A stretch of 64,000 nucleotides of DNA from Methylobacterium nodulans ORS 2060 (GCF_000022085.1 NC_011894.1:1080501-1144500); one strand, 5' to 3'; shown: positions 1 through 9,033, numbered from the stretch's first letter. Numbers and translations: made by a program. Notes: generated from the letters alone by a model not told the origin.

Positions 1-1
1 C

Positions 2-1078
2 GGCACCTACCGGGCTCAGATCACCCTGGAGGACCTGCGCCAGCCGCCGCTGCAGAACTTCAGCTGGACCCAGCTCGGGCGCGACCGCTGGTTCAAGACC
101 AGCGTCGACGGCCAGGAGGCGCGCGGGTTCGAGCGCGTGGTCGCGGTCTTTCCCCAGCATGCCGGGCAGTTCACCATCGACCCCTTCGTCCACCGCCTGA
201 CCATCGTCGATGGCGGTGGGCGTCGGGTCGTCGACGTGCCCTCGGCGCCCGTGCCCCTTGCGGTGAAGGCCTGGACCGGCCCGGGCGGCCCGGAGGTCAA
301 GGAGCCGTGGTGGCTGCCCGCCTCTGCCGTGACCGTCACGGATGTGTGGAACCCGGAGCCCGAGACCCTGAAGGTCGGCGAATCGGCGCGCCGCACCGTC
401 ATCATCGAGGCGAAGGGGATGACCGGCGACGGCCTGCCGCCGCGCCCGATCATGCGCACGCGCGGCGTGCTGACCTTCGCGGGGCCGACCGAGCGGCAGA
501 CCGTGATCACGCCGACCGGCCCGGTCAGCCGCGCCACCTATCAGTGGGACGTGCGCCCCGGCGTGTCCGAGCCAGTCACGCTCAGTGAGATCCGGGTGCC
601 GTGGTTCGACACGGTTTCGCGCACCATGCGGGAGGCCGAGATCCCGGCCCGCATCGTGGGCAGCCGCGCCAAGGCCGACCCGGACGAGGCCGATCGCCCG
701 CCGCCCCGCTCACCGTGGCTCGCACCGCTCGCGAGCCTTGCCGCCTTCGGGCTCGGATTGATTTTATTTGCCGGCTTCAGAACAACATCGGATCCACGTA
801 TCGGCCTCCTGCGCGCCCTGCGGCGGGCCGCCCGCCGCGGCGACGGCTTGAGCGTGCGGGCGCTCCTGTCCGGCGCGGATCCGGCGCTGGCCGACCATTG
901 GCGGCGCGACCCTGCGACGGCGCCCCATCTCGCCGCCCTCGACCGGGCGCTGTTCGGGCCGGGCGAGACCCCGATGCCGGACCTGTCCGCCCTGGTCCGG
1001 GCGCTCGCGGCGAGCCGCCCGCCCTTCCGGCGCCCGTCCGCGCCCGATCCGCTTGCGTCTCTCGACGGTCTCCGCTGA
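2..1078 (+). CDS. BatD-like protein, C-terminal part (5' end outside window)
   Basis: The reading frame is open from base 2, so the start lies left of the window; about 358 residues are visible. The first part is beta-rich and resembles the Ig-like repeats of BatD proteins (Bacteroides aerotolerance family), which work with VWA-domain BatA/BatB proteins and a MoxR ATPase at the membrane. One hydrophobic segment (SPWLAPLASLAAFGLGLILF, about bases 712-771) is followed by a roughly 100-residue basic cytoplasmic tail. That layout, periplasmic domains then one late membrane helix then a short tail, is what BatD has. The family call rests on overall resemblance only; the upstream bat genes cannot be seen. 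Confidence 0.6.
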   Translation, partial: GTYRAQITLEDLRQPPLQNFSWTQLGRDRWFKTSVDGQEARGFERVVAVFPQHAGQFTIDPFVHRLTIVDGGGRRVVDVPSAPVPLAVKAWTGPGGPEVKEPWWLPASAVTVTDVWNPEPETLKVGESARRTVIIEAKGMTGDGLPPRPIMRTRGVLTFAGPTERQTVITPTGPVSRATYQWDVRPGVSEPVTLSEIRVPWFDTVSRTMREAEIPARIVGSRAKADPDEADRPPPRSPWLAPLASLAAFGLGLILFAGFRTTSDPRIGLLRALRRAARRGDGLSVRALLSGADPALADHWRRDPATAPHLAALDRALFGPGETPMPDLSALVRALAASRPPFRRPSAPDPLASLDGLR

Positions 1079-1169
1079 AACGCCGCCGTTCGGCCACGCC
1101 GCCTGCCCGGAATGGCCAAGGTTGCGCGCGAGCCTCCGCGCCCCGAATCGCCAGAACCGGAGCGCAGCC

Positions 1170-2042
1170 ATGCCGAGCCTCACCCGCCGCGCCGCCCTGA
1201 TCGGCAGCCTTCTCCTCTCCTGCGCCGCCCGCGCCGCGGAAGGGCCGGAAGAGGCCATCGCGCGGCTAGCGGCCCTGGAGCGGCAGGATGGCGGACGCCT
1301 CGGCCTGACCGTCCGCGACACCGGAACCGGACGCGTCCTCTCCTACCGGGCGGACGAGCGTTTCCCGCTCTGCAGCACGTTCAAGGCCGTGGCGGCGGCG
1401 GCCATCCTCGCCCGGGTGGATCGCGGCGAGGAGAGCCTGGAGCGCCGCATGACGTACGGCCCGGAGGATCTCGACACCTATGCGCCGGTGACGGGCCGCC
1501 GCGTGGCCGAGGGCGGGATCAGCCTTGGCGACGCCTGCGCGGCGGCCGTGATCTGGAGCGACAACACCGCCGGAAACCTGATGCTGCAGGCGCTCGGCGG
1601 GCCGGAGGGCGTCACCGCCTTCGCCCGGGCGCAGGGTGACACGGTCACCCGGCTCGACCGCACCGAGCCGACCCTCAACACCGCGATTCCGGGCGATCCG
1701 CGCGACACGACCAGCCCGGCCGCAGTGACCGGCCTGCTGGAGCGCGTGCTTCTCGGCCCCGCGCTCATGGCGGACAGCCGCGCCCGGCTCCTCGGCTGGA
1801 TGACCGAGAGCCCGACCGGCACCAAGCGCCTGCGGGCCGGCCTGCCGCCGGGCTGGACGGTTGCCGACAAGACCGGCACCGGCGAGAACGGCACCGCCAA
1901 TGTGGTGGCCCTGGTGCGCCGCCCGGCGGGTGCGCCGCTCCTCGCCAGCGTGTATCTCACGCAATCGCCGTCCGCGCCGGAGGCCCGCAACGGCCTTCAT
2001 GCCGAAGTCGGGCGGCTGATCGCCCGCACCTTCCCGTCCTGA
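1170..2042 (+). CDS. Class A serine beta-lactamase
   Basis: A 290-residue periplasmic beta-lactamase that hydrolyses beta-lactams through an acylated serine. All class A landmarks are present and, by chance, fall at their Ambler numbers: S69-T-F-K72 (nucleophile S69 or S70 depending on count), S130-D-N132, E166-P-T-L-N170 in the omega loop, and K234-T-G. The start at 1170 gives a leader with twin arginines (SLTRRAALIGSLLL) ending AARA, so Tat export is possible; a longer frame begins at 1053 but would bury the leader. It lies 91 bp after the BatD-like gene and 13 bp before ybaK. No mobile element or regulator gene such as ampR is adjacent, which suggests a resident chromosomal enzyme. Spectrum cannot be told from sequence. 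Confidence 0.93.
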   Translation: MPSLTRRAALIGSLLLSCAARAAEGPEEAIARLAALERQDGGRLGLTVRDTGTGRVLSYRADERFPLCSTFKAVAAAAILARVDRGEESLERRMTYGPEDLDTYAPVTGRRVAEGGISLGDACAAAVIWSDNTAGNLMLQALGGPEGVTAFARAQGDTVTRLDRTEPTLNTAIPGDPRDTTSPAAVTGLLERVLLGPALMADSRARLLGWMTESPTGTKRLRAGLPPGWTVADKTGTGENGTANVVALVRRPAGAPLLASVYLTQSPSAPEARNGLHAEVGRLIARTFPS

Positions 2043-2055
2043 TCTGCCCGTCCGC

Positions 2056-2529
2056 ATGTCCAAGACCACCCGCGCCACTCTGGCCCTGACCAAGGCGGGC
2101 GTGCCGTACAGCATCCACGCCTACGCGTACGACCCGGACGCCGCGCGCATCGGGCTCCAGGCGGCGGAGGCGCTGGGCATCGCGCCCGAGCGCGTGCTGA
2201 AGACCCTGATGGCGCAGGTGGACGGCAAGCCGGTCTGCGCGCTGGTGCCCTCGGACCGGGAGGTCTCGCTGAAGAAGCTCGCGGCGGCCTTCGGCGGCAA
2301 GACGGCCGCGATGCTGCAGCCGGCCGAAGCGGAGCGCCTGACGGGCTATCACGTCGGCGGCATCTCGCCCCTCGGCCAGAAACGCGCCGTGCCGACCCTG
2401 GTGGAGGAGGAGGCGCTGCGGCATGAGCGGGTCTTCGTGAATGGGGGGCAGCGGGGCCTGCAGGTGCAGCTCGCGCCGGCGGATCTGGTGGCTTTGCTCG
2501 GCGCCCGAACCGCCGCGGTGGTGACCTGA
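2056..2529 (+). CDS. ybaK: Cys-tRNA(Pro) deacylase, YbaK/EbsC family
   Basis: A 157-residue single-domain YbaK protein. The family clears tRNA(Pro) mischarged with cysteine by ProRS and acts as a free-standing homologue of the ProRS insertion domain. Family signatures seen are the KTLMAQVDGKPVCALVP strand-loop (residues about 50-66), the LKKLAAAFGGK helix with the conserved lysine, GYHVGGISPLG and the C-terminal HERVFVNGGQRGLQVQL segment. Length is normal for the family. It starts 13 bp after the beta-lactamase stop, so co-transcription is likely, but no functional link between the two is known. Confidence 0.93.
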   Translation: MSKTTRATLALTKAGVPYSIHAYAYDPDAARIGLQAAEALGIAPERVLKTLMAQVDGKPVCALVPSDREVSLKKLAAAFGGKTAAMLQPAEAERLTGYHVGGISPLGQKRAVPTLVEEEALRHERVFVNGGQRGLQVQLAPADLVALLGARTAAVVT

Positions 2530-2653
2530 GGCGGGATGACCGGGCTTGCGGCGGGCCGGATGCCGGACACGGCGACGGGGTGTTAACCATGGCGCCGCAC
2601 AGTTCGGATCCCGGGCCTGAACGGGCCGGATGCGCGGGGCGAGGGAGCCGGAC

Positions 2654-3001
2654 GTGAGAGCATCGGGGATGGCCGCGCGGGCCCAGACGACCGCCCTGGC
2701 CGGCCTCGTCGGTCTGATCTGGATGATGGGCGCCGCCGAGGCCGCAGATCTTGCTGAGCCGGCTTACTATCCGGCCCTGCGGTATTTCCCGCGCAGTGAC
2801 GAGGAGGTGGTGCGGCGTGCTCCGCCGCCTGTCCCGGTCGCCGCCTGCTTGCCCGGATCCGCGATCGTGCCGACGAACGGGCCATTCGATCCGAGCTATG
2901 TCGGCTCCTCCTTCGGCCTCGGCAAGCCGAGCTACTACGGTCTCACGCCGCCGCCCGGTATCGATGATCCCTATGGGCGCCGCCTGCGCATCTGTCCCTG
3001 A
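2654..3001 (+). CDS. Small exported protein of unknown function
   Basis: Not recognised. The GTG at 2654 is preceded by GAGGGAG at good spacing, giving 115 residues; an ATG at 2669 would give 110. The N-terminus is a clear signal peptide with a hydrophobic core (TTALAGLVGLIWMMGAAEA) and likely cleavage before ADLAEP. The mature part, about 85 residues, is rich in proline and tyrosine, has two cysteines, and ends YGRRLRICP. A small secreted envelope protein is the most that can be said. It stands alone between ybaK and panC. Confidence 0.6.
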   Translation: MRASGMAARAQTTALAGLVGLIWMMGAAEAADLAEPAYYPALRYFPRSDEEVVRRAPPPVPVAACLPGSAIVPTNGPFDPSYVGSSFGLGKPSYYGLTPPPGIDDPYGRRLRICP

Positions 3002-3120
3002 CCGGGGCTGACACCGCGGCACGGCCAGGGCCGGCCGGCGCAGCCTCTCCGCCCGGAGGGCGGGTTTCGCTCCTGCGCCGCATGCCCTAGGGTCCCGCCG
3101 TTTCGATGCCGGAGCCCGCG

Positions 3121-3993
3121 ATGACCGCCCTGTCCCCCTCCCCTGCCGCCGAGACGGTCGCGCGGCTCGGCGACGTGCCCGCTCTGAGGGCGCAGGTCCG
3201 GGCGTGGCGGGCGGCCGGCGAGAGCGTGGCCCTGGTCCCCACCATGGGGGCGCTCCACCAGGGGCACCTGACCCTGGTGCGGCGGGCGCGCGAGACCTGC
3301 CGGCGCGTCGTCGTCAGCATCTTCGTCAACCCGACGCAGTTCGGCCCCAACGAGGATTTCGCACGCTATCCCCGCGACCCGGAGCGCGACATCGCCCTGC
3401 TCGGCGAGGCCGGGGCGGATGCCGCCTACCTGCCGGATGTCGGCACCATGTACCCGCCGGGCTTCGCCACGACGGTGAGTGTCGGGGGATTGACGGAGGT
3501 GCTGTGCGGCCCCTTGCGGCCGGGGCATTTCGCGGGCGTCGCGACCGTGGTGACGAAGCTGCTGCTCCAGGCCCTGCCCGACCGGGCGCTGTTCGGCGAG
3601 AAGGATTACCAGCAGCTCCAGCTAATCCGCCGCTTCGTGCACGACCTCGACATCCCGGTGGCGATCGAGGGCGTGCCGACGGTCCGGGAGGCCGACGGGC
3701 TCGCGCTCTCGTCGCGCAACCAGTACCTCTCGGCCGCCGAGCGCGCGGTGGCTCCGCGGCTCAATGCGGTGCTGCGCCGCGTCGCCGAGGCGGTGCGGGG
3801 CGGGGCCGAGACGGCGCCCGCGCTGGCGGAGGGCCGGGCCACGCTCGAGGCGGCCGGCTTCGGGCCGGTGCAATACCTCTCGGTGAACGACGCCGAGTCG
3901 CTCGCGCCGCTCGACCGCGTGGCCGGGCCGGCCCGGGTGCTCGCGGCGGCCTATCTCGGCCGCACGCGGCTCATCGACAACGTCGCGGTGTGA
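3121..3993 (+). CDS. panC: Pantothenate synthetase
   Basis: PanC joins pantoate and beta-alanine with ATP to make pantothenate, the last step of vitamin B5 synthesis ahead of coenzyme A. The 290-residue protein has the nucleotidyl-transferase HIGH-like motif (MGALHQGHL, near residue 45), VSIFVNPTQFGPNEDF, LCGPLRPGHFAGVATVVTKL, FGEKDYQQL and the KMSKS-like segment LALSSRNQYLS. The ATG at 3121 follows GGAGCCCGCG; an upstream ATG at 3106 lacks a ribosome site. It is convergent with dapD, with a strong hairpin between the two. panB and panD are not in the window. Confidence 0.96.
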   Translation: MTALSPSPAAETVARLGDVPALRAQVRAWRAAGESVALVPTMGALHQGHLTLVRRARETCRRVVVSIFVNPTQFGPNEDFARYPRDPERDIALLGEAGADAAYLPDVGTMYPPGFATTVSVGGLTEVLCGPLRPGHFAGVATVVTKLLLQALPDRALFGEKDYQQLQLIRRFVHDLDIPVAIEGVPTVREADGLALSSRNQYLSAAERAVAPRLNAVLRRVAEAVRGGAETAPALAEGRATLEAAGFGPVQYLSVNDAESLAPLDRVAGPARVLAAAYLGRTRLIDNVAV

Positions 3994-3999
3994 CCTGCC

Positions 4000-4026
4000 G
4001 CTCTCCGGACGCTTCGTCCGGAGAGC
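4000..4026. terminator. Hairpin between convergent panC and dapD
   Basis: A perfect 11-bp stem (GCTCTCCGGAC and its complement) closes a 5-nt loop, 6 bp after the panC stop and 36 bp from the dapD stop. There is no U-tract on either strand, as is common in high-GC alphaproteobacteria, so it may act as a bidirectional terminator or simply protect both 3' ends. Confidence 0.55.
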
Positions 4027-4061
4027 ACGGCATCGCACTTGAGGGTCACGTCTGCCGCGGC

Positions 4062-4907
4062 TCAGTCGCGCAGCAGCTCGTTGATGCCGGTCTTCGCCCG
4101 GGTGCCGGCATCGACGCGCTTGACGATGACGGCACAGTAGAGCGAGGGGCCGGGCGTGCCGTCCGGCAGCGGCTTGCCGGGCTGCGTGCCCGACACGACG
4201 ACCGAATAGGGCGGGACGCGGCCATACATCACCTCGCCCGTCGCCCGGTCGATGATCTTGGTCGAGGCGCCGATATAGACGCCCATCGAGAGCACGCTGC
4301 CCTCGCCGACGATCACGCCCTCGGCCACCTCGGCGCGGGCGCCGATGAAGCAATTGTCCTCGATGATGACCGGGTTGGCCTGGAGCGGCTCCAGCACGCC
4401 CGCAATGCCGGCACCACCGGAGATGTGGCAGTTCTTCCCCACCTGCGCGCAGGAGCCGATGGTCGCCCAGGTATCGACCATGGTGCCCTCGCCCACATAG
4501 GCGCCGAGATTGACGAAGGAGGGCATCAGCACCGCGCCGGGGGCGATGTAGGAGCCGCGGCGCACCACGGCGCCCGGCACGGCCCGGAAGCCCGCCGCGC
4601 GGAAGCGGTCGGCATCCCAGCCCTCGAACTTCGAAGGCACCTTGTCCCACCACGCCGCGCCGCCCGGGCCGCCGGGGATGACCGACATGTCGTTGAGGCG
4701 GAAGGACAGCAGCACCGCCTTCTTGAGCCATTGGTTGACCTGCCAGTCGGCGCTGCCGGATTTCTCCGCCACGCGCGCCTGACCGGAATCGAGGAGGGCC
4801 AGGGCGGCCTCGACGGCCTCGCGCACCGTCCCTTGCGTGGTCGGGCCGACGCTCGCGCGGTCCTCCCAGGCGGCTTCGATGGTCCGGGCGAGATCGGCGT
4901 GCGACAT
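4062..4907 (-). CDS. dapD: 2,3,4,5-tetrahydropyridine-2,6-dicarboxylate N-succinyltransferase
   Basis: DapD transfers succinyl from succinyl-CoA to tetrahydrodipicolinate in the succinylase branch of lysine and diaminopimelate synthesis. The 281-residue length is normal. An N-terminal helical domain (about 1-100) is followed by the hexapeptide-repeat left-handed beta helix ([49 protein letters not shown], then [25 protein letters not shown]) and a C-terminal cap ending in GINELLRD. It is monocistronic here; the next gene upstream on the strand is 98 bp away. Confidence 0.96.
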   Translation of the reverse strand: MSHADLARTIEAAWEDRASVGPTTQGTVREAVEAALALLDSGQARVAEKSGSADWQVNQWLKKAVLLSFRLNDMSVIPGGPGGAAWWDKVPSKFEGWDADRFRAAGFRAVPGAVVRRGSYIAPGAVLMPSFVNLGAYVGEGTMVDTWATIGSCAQVGKNCHISGGAGIAGVLEPLQANPVIIEDNCFIGARAEVAEGVIVGEGSVLSMGVYIGASTKIIDRATGEVMYGRVPPYSVVVSGTQPGKPLPDGTPGPSLYCAVIVKRVDAGTRAKTGINELLRD

Positions 4908-5005
4908 GGCGAGATCCTGGCAGTGCAGTCGGGGCGCCTGCTTAGCAAAGCCCCGCCGCCGCTGTCATCCCGGCTCAAGTCCGGACCGGTGACGGGTCGG
5001 AGGTT

Positions 5006-5455
5006 TCAGTCCGGCCGCGCGACCCGCAGGCGCGTCAGGTCCTGCGTGAGGGAGGCCAAATCCTCGGCGAGCGCGTCGTGAATCGCCGCCGCCGCATCGG
5101 GAAACACCTCCAGTACCCGGCGCATCAGCGCACGGGGGATCACCATGACCTCGGCGGCGCTCGCGGCGCGGGCCGTGGTCGGGCGCTCCTGGGGCAGGAA
5201 GAGCGCGATCCGGCCGATGAGGGTGGCCGGGCCGGCCTCGACCGGCGGCGTGCCGGGCAGACGGGGATCGAGGCGGATCGTGCCGTGCAGCACCACGTAA
5301 GCCCCGTCCGCCGGATCGCCCCGCTCGAACAGCACGGCCTCCGGCGCAAGGGAGCGGCGCTCGGCGGCGAAGCCGATCAACCGCAGGGCGTCCCGGGTCA
5401 TCAATCCGAAGAGCGGGCTCGAAGCCAGGATCGCGATGTCGTCGTCGAGCGCCAA
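5006..5455 (-). CDS. Small cyclic-nucleotide-binding-domain protein
   Basis: A 149-residue protein made almost wholly of one CRP-type cNMP-binding beta-roll: FERGDPADGAYVVLHGTIRL matches the glycine-rich core strands and TLIGRIALFLPQERPTTARAASAAEVMVIPR covers the phosphate-binding cassette region. The canonical GE(L/I)A...R(S/T)A cassette reads GRIALF...RPTTARA, so the usual glutamate is missing and ligand binding is doubtful. No DNA-binding domain follows. The start is TTG at 5455 with GGGGGAGG upstream. It lies downstream of the OmpR-type regulator on the same strand. Partner and ligand are unknown. Confidence 0.8.
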   Translation of the reverse strand: MALDDDIAILASSPLFGLMTRDALRLIGFAAERRSLAPEAVLFERGDPADGAYVVLHGTIRLDPRLPGTPPVEAGPATLIGRIALFLPQERPTTARAASAAEVMVIPRALMRRVLEVFPDAAAAIHDALAEDLASLTQDLTRLRVARPD

Positions 5456-5534
5456 CGGCCCCGGCCTCCCCCACCGCCCGGGGGCGGTCGACGCCTGATT
5501 AGCTGATCCGGCTTGGCTGCACTACGGGGCGGGA

Positions 5535-6221
5535 TCAGGGCAGCAGCTTGTAGCCGCCACCCTCCGTCACCAGGATCGAGGCCGCGGCCGGATTCGGCTC
5601 GATCTTCTGGCGCAGCCGGTAGATGTGGGTCTCCAGCGTGTGCGTCGTGACCTGGGCGTTGTAGCCCCAGACCTCGGCGAGCAGCGTGTCACGCCCGACC
5701 ACCTGCCGGCCCGCCCGGTAGAGGAAGCGCAGGATCGCGGTCTCCTTCTCGGTGAGCTTCAGCTTCGAGCCGCGCTCCCCGACGAGCAGCTTGGCGCCGG
5801 GCCGGAAGGTGTAGGGGCCGATCTGGAAGATCGCGTCCTCGCTCGCCTCGTACTGGCGCAGCTGCGCGCGGATGCGGGCGAGCAGCACCGCGAACTTGAA
5901 GGGCTTCGTCACGTAATCGTTGGCGCCCGCATCGAGCCCCATCACGGTATCGATCTCGGAGGTCTGAGCCGTCAGCATGATGATCGGGCTGCGGAAGCCG
6001 TTCTGGCGCATCTGCCTGACGGCGTCGCGCCCGTCCATGTCGGGCAGCCCGACATCCATGACGACGAGGTCGATCCGCTCCGCCGTGACCCGTGCGACGG
6101 CGCCCCGCGCGGTCTCTTCCGATGCGACCTCGAACTCGGCATCGAGCTCGAGCTGCTCGGTGAGGGTCTCGCGGAGCGAGGGGTCGTCGTCGACGACGAG
6201 CAGGCGATGGGCGTTCGACAT
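5535..6221 (-). CDS. OmpR/PhoB-family response regulator
   Basis: A 228-residue two-domain regulator. The receiver has the acidic pair DDD (11-13), the phospho-acceptor D56 in VVMDVGLPD, T/S switch at MLTAQ and K106 in VTKPFK. The C-terminal winged helix (LKLTEKETAILRFLYRAGRQVVGRDTLLAEVWGYNAQVTTHTLETHIYRLRQKIEPNP) is of the PhoB/OmpR class and ends in GGGYKLLP. The frame is open further upstream, but MSNAHRLLVVDDD is the natural start. No cognate kinase is adjacent; an orphan PhoR-like kinase sits 30 kb away at 35935-37251, but pairing is unproven. Confidence 0.9.
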   Translation of the reverse strand: MSNAHRLLVVDDDPSLRETLTEQLELDAEFEVASEETARGAVARVTAERIDLVVMDVGLPDMDGRDAVRQMRQNGFRSPIIMLTAQTSEIDTVMGLDAGANDYVTKPFKFAVLLARIRAQLRQYEASEDAIFQIGPYTFRPGAKLLVGERGSKLKLTEKETAILRFLYRAGRQVVGRDTLLAEVWGYNAQVTTHTLETHIYRLRQKIEPNPAAASILVTEGGGYKLLP

Positions 6222-6434
6222 CGGAACGGCACTCTCGAGAACACGATCCGGCGCCGGGCGCCGGCTCTGCTGAAGGTCCATGCTCCGGCCGAACGGCGGC
6301 CCCGGCCGGCCAGCGCATGCGGCACGGGACCGCTGCTTAACAGCATGCGGGGGCGAGAGTAGCGGAGCGCGGTGTCGCGGCAAGGCCCGCCTTGGGCGCG
6401 TCCACGGGCGGAGCGACGGGGCGTTCGCACGGCT

Positions 6435-7103
6435 CTACGCAGAGAAGATGACGCGCGGAGGCAGTGCTCCCTCGGGGCGCGGCGGGGGCGGGCGCAGATT
6501 GGCCGGCGGGCCGAGCGGCGGCCGCGTCACGCGGACAGGGCAGCCCTGGAGCCAGAGATAGACCCGCAGCGCCAGCCACGCATCCTCCAGCGCGCCATGG
6601 CGCTCGCCCGTCCGCTGCAGGCGCACACGGCGGCAGACCGCATCGAGAGTGGCCGGGCCCGCCTCGCCCCGGCGTCGATAGGCCTCCAGGGTGCAGTAGG
6701 TCCTGGCCGCGAGGGCGGGCCGGCCGGCCGCGGCGAATTCCCGCTGCAGGAGGCCGAAGTCGAAGGCGGCGTTGTGCGCCACGATCAGGTCGGCCTGCCC
6801 GAGGAGGGCCGCGATCGCATTGAGATGGAGCGCCGCGGGATCCTGATGACGCAGCAGCCAGTCGTCGTAGCCATGCACCGCCTCGGCCCGGGGATGGCTC
6901 ACCCGCTGCGGATCGAAGATCAGGTGGTGGCAGGTCGGTGCCGGAGACGGGCCGAGGAGCGAGGCAGTGTCGAGGGCGACGGCGCCGAAGCTGACGATCC
7001 GGTCCCGGGCGGCGAGGCCCGTCGCCTCGACATCGATGGCAAGGAGCCGCGGCGGCAGCCACCCGAGCCAGTCGGGCACCGCGTCGTCCCTGCCCCTCCC
7101 CAT
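6435..7103 (-). CDS. DEDDh 3'-5' exonuclease (DnaQ/epsilon-like)
   Basis: A 222-residue single-domain exonuclease. ExoI reads LAIDVEATGL (the D-x-E pair), ExoII is VAHNAAFDFGLL, and ExoIII is ERHGALEDAWLA with the H-x4-D signature, so all four metal-binding acids and the catalytic histidine are present. The start at 7103 follows GGGGAGAG; the frame upstream is only an open shadow. The tail is proline-rich. It resembles stand-alone DnaQ-like nucleases rather than true DnaQ. A role in repair, RNA trimming or nucleotide clearance cannot be chosen from sequence. It is divergent from the L,D-transpeptidase-fold gene. Confidence 0.85.
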   Translation of the reverse strand: MGRGRDDAVPDWLGWLPPRLLAIDVEATGLAARDRIVSFGAVALDTASLLGPSPAPTCHHLIFDPQRVSHPRAEAVHGYDDWLLRHQDPAALHLNAIAALLGQADLIVAHNAAFDFGLLQREFAAAGRPALAARTYCTLEAYRRRGEAGPATLDAVCRRVRLQRTGERHGALEDAWLALRVYLWLQGCPVRVTRPPLGPPANLRPPPPRPEGALPPRVIFSA

Positions 7104-7172
7104 CCGGCTCTCCCCCTGTCCCCGTCGCGGCGCCTGGAACCGCGGGCGCGATCGTCCTAAACCTTGGCCGCC

Positions 7173-7706
7173 ATGAAGCGCATCACCCTTCCGCTCCTGC
7201 GCGTGCGCGCGAGCGTGCTCGACCGCTCCCGCGGCACGCTCATCGCCGGGCCCGTGCAGATTCCCTGCGCCCTCGGCAGGACGGGCCGCACCCGCACGAA
7301 GCGCGAGGGGGACGGCGCCTCCCCGCAGGGCCGGTTCCGCCTGCGCGCCGGCTTCTACCGGCCCGATCACGTCGGCATCCGGCCTCGCTCCGGCCTGCGG
7401 CTCCGCCCGATCCGCCCGCAGGATGGCTGGTGCGACGACCCGCGCGACCGGCGCTACAACCGCCCGATCGCCCTCCCGGCCCCCGGCGTGAGCGCCGAGC
7501 GGATGTGGCGCGAGGACAACCTCTACGATTTTGTGATCGACCTCGACTACAACCGTGGCCCGATCCGGCCCGGGCGCGGCAGCGCCATCTTCCTGCACGT
7601 CGCGCGTCCGGGTTTCCGGCCCACCGAAGGCTGCGTGGCCCTGCGCCGGCCGGATCTCCGCCGTCTCCTCATCCGTCTCGGTCCGGCCACCCGGCTTCTG
7701 ATCTGA
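7173..7706 (+). CDS. L,D-transpeptidase (YkuD)-fold protein
   Basis: A 177-residue protein with the YkuD catalytic motif: H142 in FLHVARPGF and, eight residues on, RPTEGCVAL with C154 as the nucleophile. This is the HXX...SXGCxxL signature with T in place of S. There is no signal peptide or membrane segment, which is unusual for an enzyme that cross-links peptidoglycan; many alphaproteobacterial members of this short group share that trait. The ATG at 7173 is chosen over a TTG at 7164. It may act on a cytoplasmic precursor or be exported by another route. Confidence 0.8.
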   Translation: MKRITLPLLRVRASVLDRSRGTLIAGPVQIPCALGRTGRTRTKREGDGASPQGRFRLRAGFYRPDHVGIRPRSGLRLRPIRPQDGWCDDPRDRRYNRPIALPAPGVSAERMWREDNLYDFVIDLDYNRGPIRPGRGSAIFLHVARPGFRPTEGCVALRRPDLRRLLIRLGPATRLLI

Positions 7707-7888
7707 CCATCTCTTCGCAACCGCACAATGAACACTGCTCACAACACTGTCCCTGGTCTTTTCCGCTGCAGTGCAACGTCGGGCCGGTTTGAAGTTCGGA
7801 AACATTGGTAACGCTGCCACGCTCGCCTTGCCGTTGGACCTCCTGTAGTGTGCGCCCAACCTCACAACCTGGAGACAGGGAGACGCGC

Positions 7889-8089
7889 ATGCTGCTCGAC
7901 GCGTATACTGCGACCGAAATCGTGCGCGCCCGGCAGATCCACGCGGCCGAAGGCCCGAAGGGCACGCTGTGGGACATCGGCGTGCGGTATCGCGGGGATG
8001 TCGACGCGCTCGTGCTGCTCTCGGACGACGATCGCCTGCGCTTCCTGGAACAGGCCCGCGAGGAGATCCGGCGCCTGCACACGAACTGA
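7889..8089 (+). CDS. Small conserved-looking protein of unknown function (66 aa)
   Basis: Not recognised. The ATG at 7889 follows GGAGACAGGGAGACGCGC, a strong ribosome site, and the frame keeps the coding bias of its neighbours. The product is a soluble 66-residue alpha/beta peptide (LLDAYTATEIVRARQIHAAEGPK at the start, LSDDDRLRFLEQAREEIRRLHTN at the end) with an amphipathic C-terminal helix. No cysteine, signal or membrane segment is seen. It stands alone between the YkuD-type gene and yggS. Confidence 0.6.
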   Translation: MLLDAYTATEIVRARQIHAAEGPKGTLWDIGVRYRGDVDALVLLSDDDRLRFLEQAREEIRRLHTN

Positions 8090-8166
8090 GCGCCTCCGAG
8101 CGCGCTGAGGCAGGCTGCACCCGCCCCCGAGGCCGCGCTCCGCGAAGCGGCCCCGGCGCCGGCCGA

Positions 8167-8850
8167 TCATCCCTTGGAGGCGCGCGCGCCGAAGATCGCC
8201 GTGCCGACGCGGACATGGGTGGCGCCCATCTGGATCGCCGCCGCGAAATCCGAACTCATTCCCATCGAGAGCAGGCCGAGGCCGTGCCGCGCCGCGATTC
8301 GGGCGAGCAGCGCGAAATGCGGCGAGGGTGGATCCGCAGCGGGCGGGATGCACATCAGCCCGGCAATTGTCAGGCCGTGCGTATCCCGGCAGGCGGCCAG
8401 AAAGGCATCGACCTCGGCCGGCGAAACGCCGCCCTTCTGCGGCTCGTCGCCTGTGTTGACCTGGACGAGGAGTCGCGGCCGGCGGCCCGTGCGCTGCATC
8501 TCCTTGGCGAGGGCGGCGGCGAGCGAGGGCCGGTCGAGAGAGTGGATCACGTCGAACAGTTCCACCGCCTCCCGCGCCTTGTTCGATTGCAGCGGGCCGA
8601 TCATGTGGAGCTCGACATCCGGGTAGCGTTCGCGGAGGAGCGGCCACTTGGCCTTGGCCTCCTGCACGTAGTTCTCGCCGAAGAGCCGCTGGCCCGCCTC
8701 CAGGGCGGGCAGGATCCCCTCACCCGGCACGGTCTTCGAGACCGCGATCAAGGCGATGGAAGCCGGGTCGCGCTCGTGGTCCAGGGCCGCGCGGGCGATC
8801 TCGGCCCGCACCGCCGCCAGATTCGCCGCGACCGCCGCAGGCTCGATCAT
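8167..8850 (-). CDS. YggS/PROSC-family pyridoxal-phosphate homeostasis protein
   Basis: A 227-residue alanine-racemase-fold protein of the PLPBP family (YggS, PROSC), which holds PLP on one lysine and buffers its supply without known catalysis. The PLP lysine is in IALIAVSKT (about residue 37); RLFGENYVQEAKAK, ELHMIGPLQSNKA, VQVNTGDEPQKGG, GLMCIPP and the phosphate-binding LSMGMSSDFAAAI are family landmarks. Length is normal. It is divergent from leuS. Two more vitamin B6 genes (pdxY, pdxH) occur elsewhere in the window, unlinked to this one. Confidence 0.93.
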   Translation of the reverse strand: MIEPAAVAANLAAVRAEIARAALDHERDPASIALIAVSKTVPGEGILPALEAGQRLFGENYVQEAKAKWPLLRERYPDVELHMIGPLQSNKAREAVELFDVIHSLDRPSLAAALAKEMQRTGRRPRLLVQVNTGDEPQKGGVSPAEVDAFLAACRDTHGLTIAGLMCIPPAADPPSPHFALLARIAARHGLGLLSMGMSSDFAAAIQMGATHVRVGTAIFGARASKG

Positions 8851-9033
8851 TCCGGCTCTCCCTCGCGCCGCCCCGGCCGGCTCAACCGTTGACCCCGGGG
8901 ACCAAACCGTGTCCTAGTCCGCCGGCGCCGGGCCGGGCAAGCTCAACCGTTTGCGGCCGCGGCGCTTTCCCGTTTCGCCTCCCGGTTCCGGCCTTGTGCG
9001 GCCGGCGCCCACGGTTCGATGAAGACGCTCCCC

